Below are positions 1-5,603 of a stretch of DNA of 5,603 bases, piece after piece (position 1 is the stretch's first letter; each line of letters starts with the position of its first letter). The notes below the pieces were generated by a model. The model did not search any database, was not told where the DNA came from, and worked only from the letters and a program-made list of their open reading frames with translations. The position numbers and the translations under genes are program-made. Source of the DNA: an uncultured Mediterranea sp. (GTDB lineage Bacteria; Bacteroidota; Bacteroidia; Bacteroidales; Bacteroidaceae); NCBI GenBank assembly GCA_946007445.1, contig CAMGAL010000150.1:1-5603 (forward strand). Reading direction: 5' to 3'.

Positions 1-653
1 TCGGCCCCGGCGACGAGGAGATCCACCCTGCGCTGCTGGCGGCTTACGGGTTCGACTTCAGCGAGGGGAAAGCCTTCATCGAGTATGATGCAGATGGCAA
101 GCCCCTCCGCATCCAGTTGAACTCGGCTGCCAACTATGCCCGTTTCAATCTGTTGAATCTCATGGAGAAGGTCCGGCAGTCGGCACCTGCCTCGCCGTTG
201 GAGGCCATCATACTGGGCTGTACGCATTATCCCTTCCTGCTTGACACGTTGCATCAGCACTTGCAGGAGCTGCGTGCCTATACCGACCGCGACGGACATC
301 GGCCGTATGCGTCCCTGATTGCTGACAGTTGCCGCTTCATCGACCCTGCCCAGCGCACCGCCTACGAGTGCTATCGCCTGCTGCGCGAGCGGGACATCCT
401 GAACCCACAGACACAGGAGGGCAGCTTGCAACCCTTCATCTCGCGTCCTTCGGTCTGTGTCCCGGATAGTTGCAAGGATGCCGAGGGCAACCTGACATAC
501 GCCTTCAAGTATGGCCGCCAGGCAGGCACTGATGAGTTGACCACTGTGGTGGTGCCCTTCTCGTCGCGCAGCATCCGCCGAGACCATCTGGACAGGCTGG
601 CCCGTCTGTTGCCTCTCTGCTATAGGAAAATCCGGCAGGCCATGGGGGAATAG
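1..653 (+). CDS. Asp/Glu racemase family protein (glutamate racemase-like), 5'-truncated by window edge
   Basis: The reading frame is open from base 3, so only the C-terminal 216 residues are visible. The TTG at 117 is an internal leucine codon, not the start. Visible residues 71-79 read LGCTHYPFL, the hallmark C-terminal catalytic motif of Asp/Glu racemases such as MurI; C73 would be one of the two catalytic cysteines and H75 the conserved histidine. Residues 106-120 (IADSCRFIDPAQRTA) sit where MurI has its IDSGxxTA segment. The N-terminal half, with the substrate-binding and first catalytic cysteine motifs, lies outside the window. About 85 further residues follow this segment, which is longer than I expect for standard MurI, where the chain ends soon after. 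The family interconverts L- and D-glutamate (MurI, cytoplasmic, peptidoglycan precursor supply) or related amino acids. The glutamate symporter gene starts 39 bases downstream, which favours glutamate as substrate. The family is secure; the exact substrate is inferred. Confidence 0.8.
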   Translation, partial: GPGDEEIHPALLAAYGFDFSEGKAFIEYDADGKPLRIQLNSAANYARFNLLNLMEKVRQSAPASPLEAIILGCTHYPFLLDTLHQHLQELRAYTDRDGHRPYASLIADSCRFIDPAQRTAYECYRLLRERDILNPQTQEGSLQPFISRPSVCVPDSCKDAEGNLTYAFKYGRQAGTDELTTVVVPFSSRSIRRDHLDRLARLLPLCYRKIRQAMGE

Positions 654-664
654 AAGTTTTTATA

Positions 665-672
665 TACCTTTG
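665..672 (+). promoter_or_regulatory. Possible Bacteroidota -7 promoter element ahead of the symporter gene
   Basis: TACCTTTG matches the Bacteroidota sigma-ABfr -7 consensus TAnnTTTG exactly. It lies between the racemase stop (653) and the symporter start. I see no TTTG -33 box about 19-20 bases upstream, where the sequence is GC-rich coding end. Transcription would begin near 679, leaving only about 14 bases of leader before the ATG at 693, or about 26 before the ATG at 705. It may let the symporter be expressed apart from the racemase. Confidence 0.4.
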
Positions 673-692
673 TGTGTTGATTCACCTTTTAT

Positions 693-2030
693 ATGATTTC
701 CTCGATGAATGACTTTACACCTTGGACGCTTTTTGTTGACGCCGGTATGGTTGCCGTGCTACTACTCATAGGCAAATGGATCAGAGTGACACTCAAGCCT
801 GTGCAACAACTGTTCATTCCCCCTTCCCTTATAGCTGGCTTTTTAGGATTGGCCTTTGGCCCCAACGGCTTGGGATGGATTCCACTCTCAACCCATGTGG
901 GTACCTATGCGGGGATTCTGATAGCTTTCATTTTCGGCTGCCTGCCCTTCACCTCGCGCAACAGTGGTGACAATCGTGCGAACATAGGGCGCATCTGGTT
1001 CTATTCGCAGAGTGGCATGTTGCTGCAGTGGATATTCGGTGGCGTGATGGGGCTGACAGTGCTGAAACTCTGTTGGCCGCATCTGAACGATGCTTTTGGT
1101 CTGGCCATGCCCAGTGGCTTCTGTGGCGGACATGGCACGGCGGCTGCCATTGGCAGTGCGTTCAGCGGGTTTGGCTACGAGGATATGCTGACCCTAGCCA
1201 TGACATCGGCCACGGTGGGTATCATTGCTGCCGGCATCTGTGGCCTGCTCGTTGTCAAGTGGGCTACGAGGCGGGGACATACCGCTTTCTTGAGCGACTT
1301 CTCCGCTTTGCCTCGCGAGCTGCGTGTGGGTCTACTGCCTGAGGAGAAGCGCACCTCCATGGGGACCAGTACCTGTTCTTCCATCTCCATCGACTCGCTG
1401 ACGTTCAATCTCATCATTGTGATGGCGGTGGCCTTGGGAGGCTACGGCATCAGTCAGGCGGTCACGTGGGTCATGCCGGTGCTGCAGTTGCCTGTATTCA
1501 GCTGTGCCTTTGTCGTGGGTATACTGGTCGTCACTTTGTTTCGTCGCTTCGGCGTTTACACCTATGTCTGTCCGCAGACCATCGGTCACCTCAGTGGTAC
1601 GTTCACCGACCTGCTGGTCACTTGTGGCATTGCTGCTATCAAGCTCTCGGTGGTCTTGCAGTATTGGCTGCCGCTGGCGCTGTTGCTCCTGTCGGGACTG
1701 GTCGTTACGTTGTTCTACGTCTTGGCCATGTCTCGTCGGGTGATGCCTGACTATTGGTTCGAGAAAGCAATCTTCACCTGGGGATGGTACACGGGTACCA
1801 TGGCAATGGGCATCGCCTTGCTTCGTGTGGTCGATCCCGAGATGCGTTCGCGATGTCTGGATGAGTATGCCGTGGCTTACCTCTTTATAGCTCCGGTGGA
1901 GATTTCGCTCGTCACTTTCGCTCCGGTGGCCTTTGCCAGTGGCTACGGATGGGTGTTCATCGGCGTCTGTGTGGCCGTGCAGGCATTGATATGCGGTGTG
2001 GCCCATTGGAAGGGGTGGAATAAGAAATAA
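693..2030 (+). CDS. gltS: GltS-type sodium:glutamate symporter (ESS family)
   Basis: This is a complete 445-residue, very hydrophobic inner-membrane protein. I see about ten to twelve membrane segments, roughly at residues 13-30, 40-58, 68-84, 105-125, 165-190, 235-260, 263-283, 305-320, 322-345, 360-378, 393-413 and 416-436. Residues 141-150 (SGFCGGHGTA) carry the GGHGTA motif of the glutamate:Na+ symporter family, part of a re-entrant loop. A second glycine/threonine-rich stretch, GWYTGTMAMGIALLR (364-378), probably forms the matching loop of the inverted C-terminal half. The family imports glutamate with sodium. At 445 residues it is longer than E. coli GltS (about 400); the hydrophilic stretch at 191-234 accounts for part of this. 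The start at 693 has no clear Shine-Dalgarno; Met5 (705) is a credible alternative and leaves more room for a leader. The upstream partner is a racemase-family gene on the same strand, 39 bases away. Transport of a related dicarboxylate or amino acid cannot be excluded. Confidence 0.85.
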   Translation: MISSMNDFTPWTLFVDAGMVAVLLLIGKWIRVTLKPVQQLFIPPSLIAGFLGLAFGPNGLGWIPLSTHVGTYAGILIAFIFGCLPFTSRNSGDNRANIGRIWFYSQSGMLLQWIFGGVMGLTVLKLCWPHLNDAFGLAMPSGFCGGHGTAAAIGSAFSGFGYEDMLTLAMTSATVGIIAAGICGLLVVKWATRRGHTAFLSDFSALPRELRVGLLPEEKRTSMGTSTCSSISIDSLTFNLIIVMAVALGGYGISQAVTWVMPVLQLPVFSCAFVVGILVVTLFRRFGVYTYVCPQTIGHLSGTFTDLLVTCGIAAIKLSVVLQYWLPLALLLLSGLVVTLFYVLAMSRRVMPDYWFEKAIFTWGWYTGTMAMGIALLRVVDPEMRSRCLDEYAVAYLFIAPVEISLVTFAPVAFASGYGWVFIGVCVAVQALICGVAHWKGWNKK

Positions 2031-2082
2031 TCAGCACCTGCTATCCATTTTGAGTAAGAAACAAGGATTGATAGAGCGGGCT

Positions 2083-2127
2083 GTGGAAAAAAGAAAAGGC
2101 TGTGCCTATGAGGTTGGCACAGCCTTT
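2083..2127 (-). terminator. Rho-independent terminator of clpB (probably also serves the symporter gene weakly)
   Basis: AAAGGCTGTGCC (2095-2106) and GGCACAGCCTTT (2116-2127) form a perfect 12-bp stem with a 9-base loop. Read on the − strand, the stem is followed at once by a U-rich run (TTTTCTTTTTT), the classic intrinsic terminator form, starting 19 bases past the clpB stop. On the + strand only TTTGACTGATT follows, so termination of the convergent symporter transcript should be weaker. Confidence 0.88.
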
Positions 2128-2145
2128 GACTGATTATCGAAGGGC

Positions 2146-4740
2146 TCAGTTGTGGAATGCGAGTCCGTCGTGGGTGGGTGATACATCCACTGTGATGGGA
2201 CGTTCCCGATCTACCGTCTGGGCCAGGAGTTTCTTGGAGAGGTCGTTCAGCAAGTAGTGCTGGATGGCTCGCTTGACAGGACGGGCACCGAACTCGGGGT
2301 CGAAGCCGGCTTGTGCCAGGAACTGTACGGCGGCATCGGTAAGCTGCAGCTCCACACCGTTGTCGGACAACATCTTCTGTACGTTGCCGATTTGCAGCGT
2401 GACAATCTGCTTGATTTGCGGCTCGGTCAGGGGCAGGAACATGATGGTCTCGTCGATACGGTTGAGGAACTCGGGCCGGATGCTCTTCTTCAGCATGTTC
2501 ATCACCTCGCGTTTGGTCTCTTCAATCAAGGCTTCCTTGTTGCCGGTGTTCAGCTTCTCCATCTGACTCTGGATGTAGCTGCTGCCCATGTTGGAGGTCA
2601 TGATGATGATGGTGTTCTTGAAGTTCACCGTCCGACCTTTGTTGTCGGTCAGTCGGCCGTCATCGAGCACTTGCAGTAGGATGTTGAACACGTCGGGGTG
2701 GGCCTTCTCAATCTCGTCAAACAGTACCACGGAGTAGGGCTTGCGGCGTACGGCTTCGGTCAGCTGGCCACCCTCGTCGTAGCCTACATATCCGGGAGGC
2801 GCTCCGACCAGTCGCGATACGCTGTGCTTCTCCTGATACTCGCTCATGTCGATACGGGTCATCATGGTCTCATCGTCGAAGAGGAACTCTGCCAGGGCCT
2901 TGGCCAGCTCGGTCTTACCGACACCGGTGGTACCCAAGAAGAGGAACGAACCGATAGGCCGCTTGGGGTCTTGCAGGCCGGCACGGCTACGACGTACGGC
3001 GTCGCTCACGGCTTCGATGGCCTCCTCCTGTCCGATGACCCGCTTGTGCAGTTCGTCTTCCAGGTGTAGCAGCTTCTCCTTCTCGCTCTGCAGCATCTTG
3101 CTGACGGGGATGCCCGTCCAGCGCGATACCACGTCGGCAATGTCTTCGGCATCGACCTCCTCCTTGATCATGGCTCGGTCGCCCTGCATCTGGTGCAGCT
3201 TCTGCTGGGTCTCCTCGATCTCCTTGTTCAGGGCTTGCAGTTTGCCGTAGCGTATCTCGGCCACACGTCCATAGTCACCTTCGCGTTCGGCCTTGTCGGC
3301 CTCAAACTTCAGGTTCTCTATCTCCACCTTGTTCTGCTGAATTTTGTTGACCAGGGTCTTCTCGCTCTGCCACTTGGCTTTGTACGAACTCTCCTGCTCC
3401 TTCAGCTCGGCCAGTTCCTTGCCTATCTGCTCCAGTTTCTGCGTGTCGTTCTCGCGCTTGATGGCTTCGCGCTCAATCTCCAGTTGCTTGATTTTACGCG
3501 ATATCTCGTCCAGCTCTTCGGGCACGCTGTCCACCTCCATACGCAGCTTGGCGGCGGCCTCGTCCATCAGGTCAATGGCCTTGTCGGGCAGGAATCGGTC
3601 GGTGATGTATCGGTTGCTCAGCTCCACGGCGGCAATGATGGCATCGTCCTTGATGCGCACATGGTGATGGTTCTCGTAGCGCTCCTTCAGTCCACGCAGG
3701 ATGGAGATGGTGCTCAGGGTGTCCGGCTCGTTGACCATGACTATCTGGAAACGTCGCTCCAGGGCCTTGTCCATCACGAAGTACTTCTTATACTCGTCCA
3801 GTGTAGTGGCACCGATGCTACGCAGTTCGCCACGTGCCAGGGCAGGCTTCAGGATATTGGCGGCATCCATGGCGCCTTCGCCCTTGCCGGCTCCCACCAG
3901 GGTGTGGATTTCGTCGATGAAGAGGATGATGTCGCCTTCCGACTTCTTCACCTCGTTGATGACGGCCTTCAATCGCTCCTCAAACTCGCCTTTGTACTTG
4001 GCTCCGGCCACCAGGGCACCCATGTCGAGTGAGTAAACCTGCTTGTTCTTCAGGTTCTCGGGCACGTCGCCGCGCAGGATTCGATGAGCCAGTCCCTCCA
4101 CAATGGCGGTCTTACCGGTACCCGGCTCGCCTATCAAGATGGGGTTGTTCTTGGTGCGTCGGCTCAGGATTTGCAGCACACGACGTATCTCTTCGTCACG
4201 ACCTATCACAGGGTCCAGCTTGCCACTACGGGCTGCCTCACACAGGTTGATGGCATACTTCTGCAGCGACTGGTAGGTGTCTTCGCTGGATTGGGAGGTG
4301 ACGCGGTCGCCCTTGCGCAGTTCGCTGATGGCGGCACGCAACTCCTTCTCCGTCATGCCGGCATCTTTCAGGATGCTGGAGGCGGTGCTCTTCACAGTCA
4401 GCAGGGCCAGCAGGATGGGTTCGATGGAGACGAACTCGTCGCCCAACTCCTTGCTGTACTGCGTAGCGCGTTGCAGCACCTCGTTGCTCTCGCGGCTCAG
4501 GTAGGGCTCACCTCCTTGTACTCGCGGCAGCGACTCTACCTGCTTCTGCAGGACGAGGGCCACTTGCTGCGTGTTCATGCCCAACTTCTGGAAGATGAAG
4601 TTGGTGACGTTCTCTCCGGATTTCATCACACCTTGCAGCAGATGCACCGGCTCGATGGCTTGTTGGCCGTGGCTTTGTGCGGTGTTGACCGCCTCTTGCA
4701 CGGCTTCTTGTGCTTTGATTGTAAAGTTGTTGAAATTCAT
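2146..4740 (-). CDS. clpB: ATP-dependent chaperone ClpB (AAA+ disaggregase)
   Basis: This is an 864-residue, full-length ClpB. Domains in order: N domain (1 to about 143), first AAA+ module with Walker A GEPGTGKT (204-211), Walker B ILFIDE (272-277), pore-loop tyrosine Y249 in KYKG and arginine fingers R329/R330; the coiled-coil M domain (about 400-525) that docks DnaK and marks ClpB rather than ClpA/ClpC; second AAA+ module with Walker A GTTGVGKT (603-610), Walker B VLFDE (672-676), pore tyrosine Y651 in GYVG, arginine finger R761 and sensor-2 GAR (818-820). All key residues are intact. ClpB hexamers thread aggregated proteins through their pore in the cytoplasm, using ATP, together with DnaK/DnaJ/GrpE. 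No ClpP-binding loop is expected or seen. The start at 4740 is chosen because [14 protein letters not shown] is the usual family N-terminus and AAAGGAG lies 10 bases upstream; an ATG at 4818 would add 26 unrelated residues that read through that site. The gene is convergent with the symporter gene. Confidence 0.97.
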   Translation of the reverse strand: MNFNNFTIKAQEAVQEAVNTAQSHGQQAIEPVHLLQGVMKSGENVTNFIFQKLGMNTQQVALVLQKQVESLPRVQGGEPYLSRESNEVLQRATQYSKELGDEFVSIEPILLALLTVKSTASSILKDAGMTEKELRAAISELRKGDRVTSQSSEDTYQSLQKYAINLCEAARSGKLDPVIGRDEEIRRVLQILSRRTKNNPILIGEPGTGKTAIVEGLAHRILRGDVPENLKNKQVYSLDMGALVAGAKYKGEFEERLKAVINEVKKSEGDIILFIDEIHTLVGAGKGEGAMDAANILKPALARGELRSIGATTLDEYKKYFVMDKALERRFQIVMVNEPDTLSTISILRGLKERYENHHHVRIKDDAIIAAVELSNRYITDRFLPDKAIDLMDEAAAKLRMEVDSVPEELDEISRKIKQLEIEREAIKRENDTQKLEQIGKELAELKEQESSYKAKWQSEKTLVNKIQQNKVEIENLKFEADKAEREGDYGRVAEIRYGKLQALNKEIEETQQKLHQMQGDRAMIKEEVDAEDIADVVSRWTGIPVSKMLQSEKEKLLHLEDELHKRVIGQEEAIEAVSDAVRRSRAGLQDPKRPIGSFLFLGTTGVGKTELAKALAEFLFDDETMMTRIDMSEYQEKHSVSRLVGAPPGYVGYDEGGQLTEAVRRKPYSVVLFDEIEKAHPDVFNILLQVLDDGRLTDNKGRTVNFKNTIIIMTSNMGSSYIQSQMEKLNTGNKEALIEETKREVMNMLKKSIRPEFLNRIDETIMFLPLTEPQIKQIVTLQIGNVQKMLSDNGVELQLTDAAVQFLAQAGFDPEFGARPVKRAIQHYLLNDLSKKLLAQTVDRERPITVDVSPTHDGLAFHN

Positions 4741-4750
4741 ATCTGTTGTT

Positions 4751-4757
4751 CTCCTTT
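4751..4757 (-). promoter_or_regulatory. Shine-Dalgarno site of clpB
   Basis: On the − strand the sequence reads AAAGGAG followed by ten bases and then ATG at 4740. It is a strong anti-16S match, notable because the other genes here lack one, and it fixes the clpB start at 4740 rather than the in-frame ATG at 4818. Confidence 0.8.
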
Positions 4758-4772
4758 CTTTGCTTTCTCTGG

Positions 4773-4790
4773 GTTCCCTCCGTGGGGAAC
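4773..4790 (-). promoter_or_regulatory. Small hairpin in the clpB leader
   Basis: GTTCCC and GGGAAC form a perfect 6-bp stem around a 6-base loop, ending about 16 bases upstream of the clpB Shine-Dalgarno. It is not followed by a U-tract, so it is not a terminator. It could affect mRNA stability or translation of a stress gene, but a 6-bp stem can also arise by chance. Confidence 0.35.
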
Positions 4791-4801
4791 ACTCTACGAG
4801 G

Positions 4802-4816
4802 GGCAAATGTTTTGCC
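4802..4816. promoter_or_regulatory. Palindrome overlapping a possible clpB promoter -7 element
   Basis: GGCAAA-TGT-TTTGCC is a perfect 6-bp inverted repeat with a 3-base centre. On the − strand it contains AACATTTG (4804-4811), which matches the Bacteroidota -7 consensus TAnnTTTG at all fixed positions but the first. If used, transcription of clpB would begin near 4797, giving a leader of about 57 bases containing the hairpin and the Shine-Dalgarno. No TTTG -33 box is visible at the expected distance. A palindrome on a core promoter could be an operator, but it does not resemble the CIRCE element. This is tentative. Confidence 0.25.
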
Positions 4817-4903
4817 AAGGAGTAAATGCTGACAGAATTTCCGATTTTGGGTCAATTTGTACTGTCAAAATTGCAGCTTTACTAATCCGAAAGGGCCATA
4901 ATA

Positions 4904-4980
4904 AAACCACAGATTCACACAGATGATAAACAGATCTTGCTCCTGTACCGATCCGTTTCGTCTGTGAAAATCTGTGGTTT
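4904..4980. repeat. Inverted repeat element with three ACAGAT units per arm; possible terminator of pyrF
   Basis: The left arm carries ACAGAT at 4909, 4919 and 4930; the right arm carries the complements ATCTGT (4970), GTCTGT (4960) and ATCCGT (4951). Units recur every 9-11 bases, about one DNA helical turn. The outer 12 bases, AAACCACAGATT (4904-4915) and AATCTGTGGTTT (4969-4980), are perfectly complementary. As − strand RNA the arms can pair in three blocks of 12, 6 and 8 bp (one G-U pair), separated by small internal loops and closed by a 13-base loop. The stem is followed by TTTTATTAT, so it could end pyrF transcription. I recall, without being able to search, that CCACAGATT-type repeats are scattered between genes in many bacterial genomes. 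No coding potential is seen in it. Confidence 0.7.
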
Positions 4981-4990
4981 CCCTGAATGC

Positions 4991-5006
4991 GAAAGCGTGC
5001 GCTTTC
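4991..5006. other. Short hairpin directly after the pyrF stop codon
   Basis: GAAAGC-GTGC-GCTTTC is a perfect 6-bp stem with a tetraloop, 2 bases beyond the pyrF stop codon. On the − strand no U-run follows, so alone it is not a typical terminator for pyrF; on the + strand it is followed by TTTT, but no + strand gene leads into it. It may act with the longer dyad next to it as an mRNA 3'-end structure. Confidence 0.4.
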
Positions 5007-5008
5007 TT

Positions 5009-5560
5009 TTAGAGCTTCTTCAGCTGTTCGGCCATCTGCTGCTGCACCTCTTGGGCAGCCTGACGGGCGGCTTCGGCAAAACGCTCCGTCTTGTCGGCGT
5101 AGATGATGCCTCGGCTGCTGTTGACGATGAGGCCACACTGGCTGTTCATGCCATACTTGCAGACCTCTTCCAGCGAACCGCCTTGGGCACCGATGCCGGG
5201 CACGAGGAGGAAGTGGTGGGGCACAATCTTGCGGATGTCCTCGAAGGCGCGACCCTGGGTGGCACCTACGACGTACATCATCTGCTGGTCGTCGGCCCAC
5301 TGCTGGCTCTTGCGCAGCACCTTCTCGAAGAGGCGTTCGCCCTCGGTGTCGGTGGTGAGCTGGAAGTCGTGGCTACCCTTGTTGCTGGTCAGGGCCAAGA
5401 GGATGACCCACTTGCCTTCGTAGCTCAGGAAGGGTGTCACGCTGTCTTCGCCCATGTAGGGGGCCACGGTGACGGAGTCGATGTCCAGTTCTTCGAAGAA
5501 TGTGCGGGCATACATGGCCGAGGTGTTGCCTAAGTCCCCCCGCTTCAACTCAAAAAACAA
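5009..5560 (-). CDS. pyrF: Orotidine 5'-phosphate decarboxylase, N-terminally truncated or broken
   Basis: The gene decarboxylates orotidine 5'-monophosphate to UMP, the last step of de novo pyrimidine synthesis, in the cytoplasm. The class is the 'type 2' PyrF of about 270 residues, which starts with a long N-terminal region. Numbering from the TTG at 5560, visible motifs are KRGDLGNTS (6-14), the second half of the catalytic D-x-K-x-x-D motif; VAPYMGEDS (32-40); [12 protein letters not shown] (99-110); VPGIGAQGG (120-128) and NSSRGIIYA (147-155), the phosphate-binding region. About 90 N-terminal residues are absent. The family normally reads A-D-A before KRGD, but here the codons give F-E-L and a TAG stop follows at 5564-5566, so homology ends at about 5545. 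The TTG 'start' is probably not genuine. Everything downstream is intact, which suggests either a recent break or a joined contig end. Without the first catalytic Asp and the first third of the barrel, this version should be inactive. It is the same strand as clpB, 268 bases upstream of it. Confidence 0.85.
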   Translation of the reverse strand: MFFELKRGDLGNTSAMYARTFFEELDIDSVTVAPYMGEDSVTPFLSYEGKWVILLALTSNKGSHDFQLTTDTEGERLFEKVLRKSQQWADDQQMMYVVGATQGRAFEDIRKIVPHHFLLVPGIGAQGGSLEEVCKYGMNSQCGLIVNSSRGIIYADKTERFAEAARQAAQEVQQQMAEQLKKL

Positions 5561-5603
5561 GAACTAATAAAATAACAACAACAACATATACAAAAAAAAC
5601 AAA
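5546..5603. other. A/C-rich low-complexity tail at the window end
   Basis: These 58 bases contain a single G on the + strand, a run of four AAC units (5573-5584) and an A8 run near the end. This differs sharply from the GC-rich coding DNA to its left and does not encode the expected PyrF N-terminus in any frame I tried. It could be an intergenic leader brought in by a rearrangement, or an artefact at a contig edge. Confidence 0.5.

Noticed and set aside
1332..2006. 224-codon frame on the − strand opposite the symporter gene
   Set aside because: It is rich in H, R, Q and D as expected from the reverse complement of a membrane protein gene; the + strand frame has clear family motifs.
4290..4360. 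Internal start for a short ClpB isoform, as in E. coli
   Set aside because: No GTG or ATG with a ribosome binding site is visible in the linker between the N domain and the first AAA+ module (around residues 143-160); the nearest Met (129) lies inside the N domain.
4741..4818. In-frame upstream ATG giving an 890-residue ClpB
   Set aside because: The extra 26 residues do not resemble any ClpB N-terminus and read through the leader hairpin and the AAAGGAG site that properly serves the ATG at 4740.
4826..4885. 19-residue + strand ORF with AAGGAG upstream, divergent from clpB
   Set aside because: The Shine-Dalgarno-like sequence is only 3 bases from the ATG, too close for efficient use, and nothing else supports translation.
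4084..4926. 280-codon open frame on the + strand opposite clpB
   Set aside because: It lies antisense to intact clpB and its leader, has repetitive composition typical of a shadow frame, and shows no recognisable domain. The long + frame at 3193-4032 is rejected for the same reason.
4904..4980. CRISPR-like array
   Set aside because: The repeated units are only about 6-10 bases, spaced one helical turn apart and arranged as an inverted pair, with no spacers and no cas genes.
4794..5300. 168-codon − strand frame spanning pyrF and the intergenic dyad
   Set aside because: It overlaps the true pyrF frame and runs through the inverted repeat; its product is Arg/Pro-rich with no recognisable motif.

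Overview
This 5.6-kb window looks like ordinary chromosomal DNA from a member of the Bacteroidales (Bacteroidota). The evidence is the Bacteroidota-type ClpB N-terminus, the PyrF of the longer 'type 2' class, an exact TAnnTTTG promoter element ahead of the transporter gene, and mostly weak ribosome binding sites. Codon third positions are fairly GC-rich by eye. Genus cannot be fixed from the sequence alone.

Layout. Two genes on the + strand fill the left part: the C-terminal 216 residues of an Asp/Glu racemase-family protein (1-653, cut by the window edge), then a complete GltS-type sodium:glutamate symporter (693-2030). They meet a convergent − strand gene, clpB (2146-4740), across a 115-base gap. 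That gap holds a strong 12-bp hairpin terminator whose U-tract faces the clpB side. Upstream of clpB is a 268-base intergenic region (4741-5008). It holds the clpB leader (good Shine-Dalgarno, a small hairpin and a palindrome), a striking long dyad built from three ACAGAT-type units on each arm, and a short hairpin directly after pyrF. The right end is pyrF (− strand, 5009 to about 5545), which lacks its N-terminal third. Its homology stops exactly at the catalytic D-x-K-x-x-D motif and is replaced by an A/C-rich low-complexity tail that runs to the window end.

Function. The left pair plausibly links glutamate uptake with glutamate stereochemistry (D-glutamate for peptidoglycan or a related racemase activity). 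ClpB is the protein-disaggregating AAA+ chaperone. PyrF carries out the last step of UMP synthesis. The two sides share no obvious pathway.

I did not find a new multi-gene system. The observations most worth checking are the ACAGAT inverted repeat element between pyrF and clpB, and the abrupt loss of the pyrF N-terminus at the right edge, which may be an assembly artefact.
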